The notes beneath the pieces were generated by a model. That model ran no database searches. It was not told the origin of the DNA and saw nothing but the letters and a program-made list of their open reading frames with translations. Below, in pieces: positions 1 to 7,645 of a stretch of DNA of 18,478 nucleotides. The position numbers and the translations under genes are program-made. Location: the NCBI GenBank assembly GCA_002382755.1, contig DFZT01000071.1, positions 1 to 18,478 of the forward strand, read 5' to 3'. This DNA comes from Firmicutes bacterium UBA4049. Its GTDB lineage: Bacteria; Bacillota; Desulfotomaculia; Desulfotomaculales; Nap2-2B. Every line of letters begins with the position of its first letter. Within the stretch, counting starts at the first letter, position 1.

Positions 1-1
1 A

Positions 2-103
2 ATTCAGCCCGGCGGATCCATGCGGGATGAAGAATCCATAACTGCCTGTGACGAGCACGGAATTGCCATGATATTTACAGGAATGAGACACTTTAAGCAT
101 TAG
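2..103 (+). CDS. purH: PurH C-terminal end (AICAR transformylase/IMP cyclohydrolase), 5' partial
   Basis: The frame beginning at base 2 encodes 33 residues and then TAG (101-103). It reads [20 protein letters not shown] and ends in FTGMRHFKH. PurH proteins characteristically end this way: a GGS-RD-E segment, then D-x-x-G-I-A-M and FTGxRHFxH. PurH carries out the last two steps of de novo IMP synthesis, formylating AICAR with 10-formyl-THF and then closing the ring. Only the end of the transformylase domain is visible because the gene begins outside the window. purD follows 22 bases later, as in many Gram-positive purine operons. AICAR is also the by-product of HisHF encoded downstream. The identification rests on a short but very conserved tail. 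Confidence 0.88.
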   Translation: MQPGGSMRDEESITACDEHGIAMIFTGMRHFKH

Positions 104-125
104 ATATTTTCCGTGGGGTGAGCAG

Positions 126-1403
126 GTGAAGGTTTTAGTTATCGGTTCCGGCGGGCGCGAACATGCGTTGGTCTGGAAAATCCGGCAGAGTCCACGGGTC
201 AGCAAGGTTTTCTGCGCTCCCGGAAATGCCGGCATAGCCGGACTGGCGGAATGTGTTGATATCAGCGTCGACAATATACCCCGTCTTTTAGATTTTGCGC
301 GGCGTGAAAAAATCGAGATGGCCCTTGTGGGCCCGGAAGCCCCGCTGACTAACGGCATTGTGGATTCCTTTAAAGAAGCAGGTTTAAATGTTTTCGGGCC
401 GACGGCCCGGGCGGCTGCAATAGAAGGAAGCAAGGCATGGTCAAAAACTCTCATGGATAAATATAATATTCCTACGGCCGGCTTTGCAATTTTCAGCGAT
501 GCCGGATCTGCCGGTGATTATATTAAAAAGAACGGCGCTCCCTGCGTTGTAAAAGCCGACGGCCTTGCAGCCGGTAAAGGCGTTATAGTGTGCGCAACAG
601 TTGAACAGGCCCTATCGGCAGTTGACGATATAATGGTAAAAAGTGTTTTTGGCTCTGCCGGAAACAGAGTGATCATCGAAGAGCGCCTCGAAGGCGAGGA
701 ACTAAGCGTGATGGCCTTCACGGACGGGGAAACTGTTGTGCCCATGATGTCAGCCCAGGATCACAAGCAGGTTTTTGACGCCGATTGCGGGCCCAACACT
801 GGCGGAATGGGCGCCTATGCTCCTGCGCCGGCCTGTACGCCTGAGATCCAACAGTCTGCCCTGGAAGATGTTTTAAAACCCATGGTCAGCGCTCTGGCCC
901 ATGAGGGTTGCCCCTATCGGGGCGTGCTTTATGCGGGCTTGATGATTACCAGCCAGGGAATTAGAACACTAGAGTTCAATGTGCGTTTCGGAGACCCGGA
1001 GGCCCAGCCTTTGTTGATGCTTCTGGAAACGGACCTGGTTGATATTTGCGAATCTGTTTTGGCAGGCAAGCTTGCTTTACAAAAAGTCAGCTGGAAAGAA
1101 GGCTCGTCTGTATGTGTTGTTTTGGCTTCAGGGGGATATCCCGGACAATATTCCACGGGTTATTTTATTGAAGGCCTGAACGGATTGCCGGAAAACCTTC
1201 AGGTATTCCACGCCGGTACAAAAATTAAAGACGGAAAGCTGGTTACTTCCGGCGGCAGGGTTTTAGGGGTTACAGCATTTGCGCCGGATATTCAGGAAGC
1301 GATTGCGAAAGCTTATGACGGCGTAAATAAAATTAAGTTTAAGGATATGCACTACAGGAAGGATATCGGGCATAAAGCTCTGAATAGACACCCATGCCTC
1401 TAA
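126..1403 (+). CDS. purD: Phosphoribosylamine-glycine ligase (GAR synthetase)
   Basis: This 425-residue protein is the usual length for PurD. It joins glycine to 5-phosphoribosylamine using ATP, the second step of purine synthesis, in the cytosol. Visible landmarks are the N-terminal nucleotide-fold motif GSGGREHAL (residues 8-16), VGPEAPL (about 68-74), the ATP-grasp segment with KADGLAAGKGV (about 143-153), EERLEGEELSV, GGMGAYAPAP, and the C-terminal RKDIGHKALNR. The start is GTG at 126, four bases after a strong SD (GGGGTGA, 115-121). It follows purH closely and is presumably co-transcribed with it. The next gene, hisD, begins 45 bases after the stop with no terminator visible between them, so read-through into the histidine genes is likely. 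I see no missing motif. Confidence 0.96.
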   Translation: MKVLVIGSGGREHALVWKIRQSPRVSKVFCAPGNAGIAGLAECVDISVDNIPRLLDFARREKIEMALVGPEAPLTNGIVDSFKEAGLNVFGPTARAAAIEGSKAWSKTLMDKYNIPTAGFAIFSDAGSAGDYIKKNGAPCVVKADGLAAGKGVIVCATVEQALSAVDDIMVKSVFGSAGNRVIIEERLEGEELSVMAFTDGETVVPMMSAQDHKQVFDADCGPNTGGMGAYAPAPACTPEIQQSALEDVLKPMVSALAHEGCPYRGVLYAGLMITSQGIRTLEFNVRFGDPEAQPLLMLLETDLVDICESVLAGKLALQKVSWKEGSSVCVVLASGGYPGQYSTGYFIEGLNGLPENLQVFHAGTKIKDGKLVTSGGRVLGVTAFAPDIQEAIAKAYDGVNKIKFKDMHYRKDIGHKALNRHPCL

Positions 1404-1441
1404 AGCGGCGCCATTTTAAGTAAAAAAGATTGGGAGAATTC

Positions 1442-1455
1442 ATGACGAATGACGA
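1442..1455 (+). repeat. 7-bp tandem duplication at the hisD start
   Basis: ATGACGA occurs twice in perfect tandem (1442-1448 and 1449-1455) directly after the SD GGGAG (1432-1436). The second copy carries the in-frame hisD ATG, 12 bases from the SD. The first copy carries an ATG with better spacing (5 bases), but it opens a 13-codon frame (1442-1483) that ends in TGA inside hisD. Loss of one copy would place the hisD ATG at the better spacing. Confidence 0.8.
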
Positions 1456-2741
1456 TCAGGATTATTTATTTCCGGGAATTTGAAGAGTCCCGTTTTTTCA
1501 GCAGACAGTTTTCTTCTCCGGCCGGTCTTGAGGAACAGGTAAAAAACATCCTGGCCGGCGTCAGGGAGCGGGGCGATAAAGCTTTATGCGCCTATACGGA
1601 GGCGTTTGACGGAGCAAAATTGCAGCCGGGACAATTAAGGGTGTCGGAAGGTGAATGTGAAAAAGCATACAGTCAGGTAGACGCCGGCTTTCTGAGGTCC
1701 TTAAGGTTTGCTATGGAACGGATAGCTGATTTTCACAAAAAGCAGCTGCCCAATTCCTGGTTTGACACTGATAAACAAGGAGTTTTTCTCGGTCAATTGG
1801 TAAGACCTTTATCCAGGGTTGGCATCTATGTGCCAGGGGGCGCCGCGGCTTATCCGTCTTCCGTTTTAATGAATGCTGTCCCCGCCCGGATAGCCGGCGT
1901 AAAGGAAATAGTCATGGTTACACCTCCTTCCGCAGACGGCAGGATCAATGTAAACACTATTGTAGCGGCTGCAGAGGCGGGGGTAACGGAAATTTATAAA
2001 ATAGGTGGGGCGCAGGCGATTGCGGCGCTGGCATTCGGAACGGAAAGCGTCAAACCTGTGGACAAAATCACCGGCCCCGGCAATATCTATGTTACACTGG
2101 CCAAACAGCAGGTTTACGGCAGGGTGGATATCGATATGCTGGCCGGGCCAAGCGAGATAGTCGTTGTGGCTGATGATACGGCGGATCCATGTCATATTGC
2201 CGCTGATTTGCTTGCCCAGGCCGAACACGATTATTTATCGGCAGCCCTTTTGTTTACACCTGGTGAGGCGCTGGCCAATCTCGTTCGGGAGGAGATTGAA
2301 CGGCAGCTTCCTTTCTTGTCCAGGAAAGATATAGCTTCACGTTCTCTTGCGGATCAGGGCGCCATAGTAATTACAGGCAATCTGGAAAAAGCAATGGAAC
2401 TTGCCAATAGTTTTGCCCCGGAGCATCTCGAGCTCGTTGTAGAAAATCCTTTCTGCTGGTTAACCCGCGTTCAAAATGCGGGAGCTGTTTTTCTCGGTCC
2501 CTATTCGCCTGAATCAGTTGGTGATTATCTTGCCGGTCCCAACCATATATTGCCTACCGGCGGCACGTCGCGTTTTTTCTCCCCTTTGAGCGTTGACACA
2601 TTTTTAAAAAAATCCAGTGTGATCAGCTTTTCCAGGGAGGCGCTGGAGGATGTTGGGGAGCATGCAAACAGGCTGGCCCGGGCGGAAGGGCTTGACGCCC
2701 ATGCAAAGGCTATTGAAAAAAGGCTTGGGGGGGGGTCTTGA
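1449..2741 (+). CDS. hisD: Histidinol dehydrogenase
   Basis: This 430-residue protein is full length for HisD. It oxidises L-histidinol to L-histidine in two NAD-dependent steps, the last reaction of the pathway, using a zinc-bound active site. Landmarks are PLSRVGIYVPGG (about 119-130), the KITGPGNIYV segment, the AGPSEIVVVAD motif, LLAQAEHD, the catalytic pair E325-H326 in FAPEHLEL, and GPNHILPTGGTSRF with H366. The ATG at 1449 keeps the conserved N-terminus and fits the frame. The upstream ATG at 1442 is out of frame because of a 7-bp duplication. The gene ends in a G9 tract and a TGA directly abutting the hisC ATG, which suggests translational coupling. It is unusual that hisD directly follows purD, with no hisZ or hisG between. 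Confidence 0.97.
   Translation: MTIRIIYFREFEESRFFSRQFSSPAGLEEQVKNILAGVRERGDKALCAYTEAFDGAKLQPGQLRVSEGECEKAYSQVDAGFLRSLRFAMERIADFHKKQLPNSWFDTDKQGVFLGQLVRPLSRVGIYVPGGAAAYPSSVLMNAVPARIAGVKEIVMVTPPSADGRINVNTIVAAAEAGVTEIYKIGGAQAIAALAFGTESVKPVDKITGPGNIYVTLAKQQVYGRVDIDMLAGPSEIVVVADDTADPCHIAADLLAQAEHDYLSAALLFTPGEALANLVREEIERQLPFLSRKDIASRSLADQGAIVITGNLEKAMELANSFAPEHLELVVENPFCWLTRVQNAGAVFLGPYSPESVGDYLAGPNHILPTGGTSRFFSPLSVDTFLKKSSVISFSREALEDVGEHANRLARAEGLDAHAKAIEKRLGGGS
2727..2735 (+). repeat. G9 homopolymer at the hisD/hisC junction
   Basis: Nine consecutive G bases encode the Gly-Gly-Gly near the hisD C-terminus and lie 6 bases before the hisC ATG at 2742, where they act as its Shine-Dalgarno region. 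A run this long is prone to replication slippage and to sequencing error. Adding or losing one G would only change the last few residues of HisD and would not fuse it to HisC. Confidence 0.75.
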
Positions 2742-3815
2742 ATGAGTTTTAATCTTCAGGGAATTTTACGCCGTGATTTGAATGTAATCGTGCCCTACAA
2801 GGCGCCAAGGGTTGGCGAGGGGGTTGTCAAACTAGACGCCAATGAGAACCCTTTTGAATTTCCGGAGGATATAATTAAAGAAACCTGGGAGCGTTTAAAA
2901 TATTCGCTCACGCGGTATCCTGATCCAATGGCGACGGAGCTTATTGCGGCTTTATCCGAGTATACGGGTGTGCCTGAAGAAGGGATTATGGCCGGCAATG
3001 GGTCGGACGAGCTTATCTTGAATATCCTGCTTGTTTTTGGAAACGGGGGACATGTAATTATTCCAACCCCGACATTTTCAATGTACCGTATTCACAGCCT
3101 GATTGCCGGGGCTAAACCGGTTGAAGTACCCAGGGGCGCTAAATTCGAGGCGGATATTTCCGCTGTTGCCGGGGCCTGCAAAAGGTATCAGGCTCGAGCG
3201 GTGATTATCTGTTCACCGAATAACCCTACGGCCAACACCACTCCGGTTGAGGATGTCCGGCGTCTTTTGGAAGAAAGCGGTGCGCTGATTGTAGTTGATG
3301 AAGCCTATATAGATTTCGGCGGTGAAAGCTGCCTTAAATTATTGAACAGTTATCCAAACCTCGTTATCCTGCGTACTTTTTCCAAGGCCTTTGGCCTGGC
3401 GGGATTAAGAGTCGGCTACCTCCTTGGCGCCCCTGAGGTTGTTAAAGAACTGTACAGGATAAAGCAGCCTTTTAACTTGAATATCTTCTCGCAGCTGGCT
3501 GCCAGGACGGCATTATCCAATAACGGCGAGTTTAAGCTTATGGCTGACAAAATCTTGGTCATGCGGGACAAGCTGGTTGAAGAAATGTCGCGCATTAAGG
3601 ATGTCACCGTATTCCCCAGCGAGGCCAATTTTATACTCTTCCGCACACAATTAAAGGGCAAGGAAGTCTTTGAAGGACTTTTAAAAAAGGGTGTCCTGAT
3701 TCGTAATGTCCACGCGCCGGGTATCGAAGACTGCCTGCGGGTTACTGTAGGCAGGGAAAGTGAGAATAAGTTTTTTCTGGACAGTTTACAGGCTGTTTTA
3801 AACAGAAACGCTTAA
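2742..3815 (+). CDS. hisC: Histidinol-phosphate aminotransferase
   Basis: This 357-residue PLP enzyme of fold type I (class I/II aminotransferase, HisC family) converts imidazole-acetol phosphate to histidinol phosphate with glutamate as amino donor. Visible motifs are KLDANENPFEFP (about 31-42), the GNGSDELI phosphate/PLP loop (about 85-92), SPNNPTAN, VVDEAYIDF with the PLP-pyridine Asp, and the Schiff-base lysine K215 in TFSKAFGLAGLRVGY. The ATG at 2742 follows the hisD TGA with no gap, and the preceding G-run supplies the SD. The length is normal for the family. A 145-base spacer separates it from hisB, the second-longest gap in the his block. Confidence 0.96.
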   Translation: MSFNLQGILRRDLNVIVPYKAPRVGEGVVKLDANENPFEFPEDIIKETWERLKYSLTRYPDPMATELIAALSEYTGVPEEGIMAGNGSDELILNILLVFGNGGHVIIPTPTFSMYRIHSLIAGAKPVEVPRGAKFEADISAVAGACKRYQARAVIICSPNNPTANTTPVEDVRRLLEESGALIVVDEAYIDFGGESCLKLLNSYPNLVILRTFSKAFGLAGLRVGYLLGAPEVVKELYRIKQPFNLNIFSQLAARTALSNNGEFKLMADKILVMRDKLVEEMSRIKDVTVFPSEANFILFRTQLKGKEVFEGLLKKGVLIRNVHAPGIEDCLRVTVGRESENKFFLDSLQAVLNRNA

Positions 3816-3830
3816 CTGCATGGATAAAAA

Positions 3831-3902
3831 TTGATTAACAAGGAAAGGCAATGCCTTAAGTGCGGTTTTGTAAGAGGCGAATATGAAAACGCGGGCAATT
3901 GA
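3831..3902 (+). other. Possible micro-ORF or gene remnant with a CxxCG motif in the hisC-hisB spacer
   Basis: The hisC-hisB spacer (3816-3960) contains a 23-codon frame from TTG 3831 to TGA 3902. It encodes a basic start and then QCLKCGFVRGEYENAGN. The C-x2-C-G pairing with G-E-Y-E resembles the first half of a small zinc ribbon, but a second CxxC is missing and there is no convincing SD before the TTG. It may be a decayed fragment, a short peptide or chance. It overlaps a 13-bp palindrome (3845-3857). I do not assign a function. Confidence 0.2.
3845..3857. repeat. 13-bp palindrome in the hisC-hisB spacer
   Basis: AAGGCA-A-TGCCTT is a perfect inverted repeat around a single A. As RNA it could form a 5-bp hairpin with a 3-base loop; as DNA it has operator-like symmetry. 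No T-tract follows, so it is not a terminator. A role in controlling the downstream hisBHAF genes is possible but unproven. Confidence 0.4.
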
Positions 3903-3960
3903 CCTCACTGGTCCAAATTAATTTTCAGAGTAGGATAGTTGCAAAGGCGGGGAGAACTGT

Positions 3961-4557
3961 ATGGCAAAGGAAAGAACTGCCGGAATTAACCGGAAAACAA
4001 ATGAGACTGATATAAAAGTCTTGCTTAACCTTGACGGAAAGGGAGAATCTTTTGTCCGTACCGGGGTTGGTTTTTTTGACCATATGTTGAATTTGTGGGC
4101 CAGACATGCCTGCTTCGATCTTGAATTGACAGGCGAAGGCGATCTGTTTGTTGGCGCCCACCATACTATTGAGGACATCGGCATCTGTCTGGGGCAGGCT
4201 ATTAAGGAAGCTCTCGGCGACAAAAAAGGAATTGCCCGTTTCGGGCAGGCAGTCGTACCCATGGATGAATCACTTATAATGACAGCTATAGACATCAGCG
4301 GAAGGGGTTTTCTGGCCTTCGAAGTAGATTTCCCTTCGCCCCGTGTTGGTGATTTCGATACCGAGCTGGTTGAAGAGTTTTTAAGAGCCCTGGCTGTAAA
4401 TGGAGGTCTGACCCTGCATATCAGGAAGTCTTCAGGCACAAATTGCCACCATATTTGCGAAGCGATTTTCAAGTCTTTGGGCCGCGCCTTGCGGGGCGCA
4501 GTTTCCTTTGACGAGCGCATAAAAGATATTCCTTCTACAAAAGGAGTAATTGAATAG
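3961..4557 (+). CDS. hisB: Imidazoleglycerol-phosphate dehydratase (monofunctional)
   Basis: This 198-residue protein matches the monofunctional IGPD form, without the HAD phosphatase domain of enterobacterial HisB. It dehydrates imidazole-glycerol phosphate to imidazole-acetol phosphate at a manganese site. Both signature metal motifs are visible: HHTIEDIG near residue 64 and HHICEA near residue 162. Each is an H-H-x-x-E pattern from one half of the internally duplicated fold. The N-terminus KERTAGINRKTNET and the early GVGFFDHML are also typical. The ATG is six bases after the SD GGGGAG (3949-3954). Because the phosphatase domain is absent, histidinol-phosphate hydrolysis must come from another gene. 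The long ORF on the opposite strand is a shadow of this gene. Confidence 0.96.
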   Translation: MAKERTAGINRKTNETDIKVLLNLDGKGESFVRTGVGFFDHMLNLWARHACFDLELTGEGDLFVGAHHTIEDIGICLGQAIKEALGDKKGIARFGQAVVPMDESLIMTAIDISGRGFLAFEVDFPSPRVGDFDTELVEEFLRALAVNGGLTLHIRKSSGTNCHHICEAIFKSLGRALRGAVSFDERIKDIPSTKGVIE

Positions 4558-4604
4558 GGAAGTTTATCTGCAGGACAATATTTAATAGAGCTTAGGGGTT
4601 TTTT

Positions 4605-5234
4605 ATGATTGCAATTGTAGATTACGGGATGGGAAACTTGCGGAGCGTCCAAAAAGGCTTCGAAAAGGCAGGATGGGAAGCCGCAGTAGTCAATGACGCT
4701 TCTTCACTAACTAAATCATCCGGGATAGTCCTGCCTGGTGTCGGGGCATTTGCCAGGGCTGTGGAGAACTTAAAACAAACAGACCTTTTTGAAACAATAA
4801 TATCTGAAATAAACGCCGGGAAAGCCTTTTTAGGTATTTGCCTGGGGCTGCAGCTGCTTTTTGAGGTCAGTGAAGAGTTTGGATTGACAGACGGAATGGG
4901 AATTTTCCCTGGCAGAGTCAAAAAGCTGCCTGATTCGGTTAAAGTACCCCACATGGGTTGGAATAGGGTTTTTATTAAGAAGAAAACCCCCTTGACTGAG
5001 GGGATCGCAGACGGTTCGCATTTTTACTTTGTTCATTCTTATTTCGTTGACGCTGAAAGTCCGGATCAGATAGCAGGTATTACAGAATACGGACTTAATT
5101 TTACATCAATGGTTCAAAAGGACAATATTTTTGGAATCCAGTTCCATCCTGAAAAGAGCAGTGCGCTGGGACTCAGGATTCTTAAGAACTTTGGAGAGTT
5201 GGTGGCAAAAAATGATCGTAATCCCCGCGGTTGA
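4605..5234 (+). CDS. hisH: Imidazole glycerol phosphate synthase, glutaminase subunit
   Basis: This 209-residue class I glutamine amidotransferase supplies ammonia to HisF, which then makes imidazole-glycerol phosphate and AICAR from PRFAR. The catalytic triad is complete: C79 in GICLGLQLLF, and H181 and E183 in FHPEKSS. The N-terminal DYGMGNLRSV and the LPGVGAF oxyanion-region motif are also present. The ATG at 4605 is preceded by AGGGG (4594-4598). The last 23 bases overlap the start of hisA (5212) in a different frame, so the two are probably translationally coupled. It belongs to the hisBHAF run and its partner hisF lies two genes downstream. Confidence 0.96.
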   Translation: MIAIVDYGMGNLRSVQKGFEKAGWEAAVVNDASSLTKSSGIVLPGVGAFARAVENLKQTDLFETIISEINAGKAFLGICLGLQLLFEVSEEFGLTDGMGIFPGRVKKLPDSVKVPHMGWNRVFIKKKTPLTEGIADGSHFYFVHSYFVDAESPDQIAGITEYGLNFTSMVQKDNIFGIQFHPEKSSALGLRILKNFGELVAKNDRNPRG

Positions 5235-5940
5235 CTTGCGTGAGGGGAAATGTGTAAGGCTTGTCGAGGGACGTATAGACAGGGAAACTGTTTATTCGGA
5301 CGATCCGGTAGCTATGGCCCGCCAGTGGGAGTCACAGGGCGCAAGCTGGCTGCATGTTGTGGATCTTGACGGAGCTTTTACGGGAGGATTAAAAAACATC
5401 GGGATCATCAGGGAAATTATTGCTGCTCTGAGCATCCCCGTCGAGGTGGGCGGCGGCATAAGGGATATGGCTGCTATTGAAGAACTTCTCGGAATGGGCG
5501 CGAAGCGTGTTATTCTGGGCACTGCGGCAATTGTCAATCCTGAACTGGTTGCCCGGGCAGCCGAAAAATACGGCGAGACTATTGCCGTAGGTATTGATGC
5601 GAGAGATGGCAAGGTAGCCATCGAGGGATGGGGTGTGACCTCGGAAAAGGATGCCCTCGAACTGGCCGTTCAGATGAAAGCAAGAGGCGTAAACCGCCTG
5701 GTTTTTACGGATATAAAACGGGACGGAACTTTAAAAGGTCCTAACCTGGCGGCTACTGAAAGAGTTGCCAGGGTTACGGGGCTTAAAATTATTGCCGCCG
5801 GCGGGATTTCTAATATGGAGGATTTAATTGCCGTAGCGGGTTTGGAACATGCGGGAGTCGAAGCCGTTATTACAGGGAAGGCGTTGTATGCGGGCAGTAT
5901 TATCTTTAAAGATGCCCTGGCTTTAATAGAAAAAAGGTGA
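5212..5940 (+). CDS. hisA: ProFAR isomerase (HisA)
   Basis: This 242-residue (beta/alpha)8 barrel carries out the Amadori rearrangement of ProFAR to PRFAR. The start is ATG 5212, giving MIVIPAVDLREGKCVRL, the standard HisA N-terminus. A longer upstream frame exists only because hisH is read in another frame. The catalytic aspartates are in place: D8 and D129 (GIDARDG). Phosphate-binding motifs VEVGGGIR and AAGGISN, and TDIKRDGT, are visible in the two barrel halves. The gene overlaps hisH by 23 bases. Its final codons, AAAAAGGTGA, serve as the SD for hisF, which starts 9 bases after the stop. Length and motifs are ordinary. Confidence 0.96.
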   Translation: MIVIPAVDLREGKCVRLVEGRIDRETVYSDDPVAMARQWESQGASWLHVVDLDGAFTGGLKNIGIIREIIAALSIPVEVGGGIRDMAAIEELLGMGAKRVILGTAAIVNPELVARAAEKYGETIAVGIDARDGKVAIEGWGVTSEKDALELAVQMKARGVNRLVFTDIKRDGTLKGPNLAATERVARVTGLKIIAAGGISNMEDLIAVAGLEHAGVEAVITGKALYAGSIIFKDALALIEKR

Positions 5941-5949
5941 AGTAGAGGT

Positions 5950-6708
5950 ATGTTAACCAAAAGGATTATACCCTGTCTTGATGTAGCTGAAGGCAGAGTT
6001 GTCAAAGGAACCAACTTTTTGAATTTGCGTAATGCGGGGGATCCGGTTGAACTGGCTGCCTTTTATGATCGCGAAGGGGCTGATGAACTGGTCTTTCTTG
6101 ATATTAAGGCCTCGGCCCAGGGACGCAAGACTATGCTGGAGATGGTTTACAGAACTGCTGAAGAAGTTTTTATACCTTATACTGTCGGCGGAGGTATCTC
6201 CACTCTGGATGACATCCGTGATATCCTGTCCGCAGGGGCGGATAAGGTTTCGTTAAACACCGCAGCAGTTTTAAATCCACCGCTGATTGCTGAAAGCGCC
6301 GAACGTTTCGGTACCCAGTGTATCGTGGTGGCTATCGATGCCAAACAGATCGGTGAAAAAAAATGGGAAGTATATACACACGGCGGCCGTTATCCTACGG
6401 GTATTGACGCTGTTAATTGGGCGGTTAAAGCAGAAAAGCTTGGCGCCGGAGAGATCCTGCTGACAAGTATGGACAGGGACGGCACAAAGGACGGTTATGA
6501 CATTCCACTAACCCTTGCAATTGCAAGGGCTGTCCGAATACCGGTGATAGCGTCCGGCGGAGTAGGCACACTGGAACACCTTGCCCAGGGTCTTATTGAA
6601 AGTGAGGCTGACGCAGTGTTGGCGGCTTCTATTTTTCACTTTGGCGAGTATTCCATTCTTCAGGCAAAAGAATATCTGCATGAAAAAGGTGTGCCGGTAA
6701 GGCTATAA
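5950..6708 (+). CDS. hisF: Imidazole glycerol phosphate synthase, cyclase subunit
   Basis: This 252-residue (beta/alpha)8 barrel is a relative of HisA. It uses ammonia channelled from HisH to convert PRFAR to imidazole-glycerol phosphate plus AICAR. The catalytic aspartates D11 ([11 protein letters not shown]) and D130 (VVAIDAK) occupy the same positions as in characterised HisF proteins. Phosphate-site motifs PYTVGGGIS and [11 protein letters not shown] and the [13 protein letters not shown] segment are intact. The ATG is 9 bases after the hisA TGA, with the SD inside the hisA end. The AICAR product feeds PurH, whose gene ends at the left edge of the window. The next gene starts 23 bases downstream, so it is almost certainly in the same transcript. 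Confidence 0.97.
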   Translation: MLTKRIIPCLDVAEGRVVKGTNFLNLRNAGDPVELAAFYDREGADELVFLDIKASAQGRKTMLEMVYRTAEEVFIPYTVGGGISTLDDIRDILSAGADKVSLNTAAVLNPPLIAESAERFGTQCIVVAIDAKQIGEKKWEVYTHGGRYPTGIDAVNWAVKAEKLGAGEILLTSMDRDGTKDGYDIPLTLAIARAVRIPVIASGGVGTLEHLAQGLIESEADAVLAASIFHFGEYSILQAKEYLHEKGVPVRL

Positions 6709-6731
6709 TATTTTCCGGGGTGAAACAAAAA

Positions 6732-7601
6732 TTGCGTGCTGCAAAAGAATGCCTGGCCTGCTTGGAAGATCTGACAAAGCGTGCGGCGCGGCTTGCGGTT
6801 GCCGATCCGCAAAAAAGAGAAAGGGTATTTTTAGAAAGCAGGTCTTTTTTAACTAAAAATTTCTCTCAGGATCTGATCCCGGCCTATTTGGCCGGTGAGA
6901 TTCAAAGAATTATTCGAAAAAAAGGAAAAAATGAGGATCCGTTTGCGGCTGTTAAAGAAAAAGAAATGAACATAGCCAGGGAGATAGCCGGAGATCTGGG
7001 TAAAAAGCTTGAAAATAAACTGGATTCTTTAATTGCTTTTGCCGCTCTGGGAAACAGCCTGGATTTTTTTATGGACCCTGACACTTTGCAGAACGAGTTA
7101 AGCAAACCGGTTAAACTGGCTATTAACAATATTGACAGGTTACAGGATACTCTGGTAAATTTCGGCGAGTATCAGGGTCGAAAAAAAATACTTTATTTTG
7201 CAGATAATACCGGGGAATGTTTCTTTGATCTGCCGCTGCTTACTTATCTGGAGAAATATGCCGACGTTATTTATGTTGTCAAAGAAAGTCCTGTGCAAAA
7301 CGATCTTACATTATGGGATCTCGAACAAAGCGGCATTAGAGAAAATTTTTATAGGGTCGCAACAACAGGCACTGACAGCCCGGGTCTGGATCTTGAAAAT
7401 GCCTCTCCGGAATTTTTCAAATTGATCGGGCAGGCTGATTTGCTTTTTGCTAAAGGCATGGGGTATTATGAAACACTGCCGGAGCTCCGATTATTAAAAC
7501 CAACGTTTTTTCTTCTAAAAACAAAATGCCACCCTATTGCAAATTCTCTCAAAGTATCCTTGAACAGCTATGTTGGTTTACTTATTGAAAGTCCTGCTTA
7601 G
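6732..7601 (+). CDS. DUF89 / ARMT1-like damage-control phosphatase family protein
   Basis: This is a protein of about 289 residues of the DUF89 family, metal-dependent phosphatases linked to removal of damaged or surplus phosphometabolites. The N-terminal C-x2-C (C7, C10 in ECLAC), the A-D-N-T-G-E motif (D158, N159), the K-E-S-P-x3-D segment (D191), FAKGMGYYE and KTKCHPIA are all visible. In characterised DUF89 enzymes a D-N pair plus a later Asp hold the metal, and all three are present here. I prefer the TTG at 6732: it sits 8 bases after GGGGTGA (6717-6723) and gives the usual short lead to the CxxC. A GTG at 6720 lies inside that SD. The gene lies between hisF and hisI. Its substrate is unknown. 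A histidinol-phosphate phosphatase role or clean-up of sugar phosphates from the pathway are inferences. Confidence 0.85.
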   Translation: MRAAKECLACLEDLTKRAARLAVADPQKRERVFLESRSFLTKNFSQDLIPAYLAGEIQRIIRKKGKNEDPFAAVKEKEMNIAREIAGDLGKKLENKLDSLIAFAALGNSLDFFMDPDTLQNELSKPVKLAINNIDRLQDTLVNFGEYQGRKKILYFADNTGECFFDLPLLTYLEKYADVIYVVKESPVQNDLTLWDLEQSGIRENFYRVATTGTDSPGLDLENASPEFFKLIGQADLLFAKGMGYYETLPELRLLKPTFFLLKTKCHPIANSLKVSLNSYVGLLIESPA

Positions 7602-7645
7602 AAACTGAAATTAACAGTTCATTAAGCCAAAAAGTGGGAGATTAA

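Noticed and set aside
1404..1448. T-box or attenuator controlling the his genes between purD and hisD
   Set aside because: Only 45 bases long, without a stem-loop, T-tract or His-codon-rich leader peptide.
3918..4652. Long 244-codon open frame on the minus strand opposite hisB
   Set aside because: It lies wholly over hisB and its edges, has no domain-like features, low-complexity Ser/Pro-rich composition and no SD; it is a mirror of the codon pattern of hisB.
5131..5211. Upstream extension of the hisA frame into hisH
   Set aside because: HisA proteins begin at MIVIPAVDL (5212); the extra 27 codons are hisH read out of frame.
7603..7619. Inverted repeat AACTG...CAGTT after the DUF89 stop as a terminator
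   Set aside because: Only five A/T-rich pairs, and no T-tract follows.
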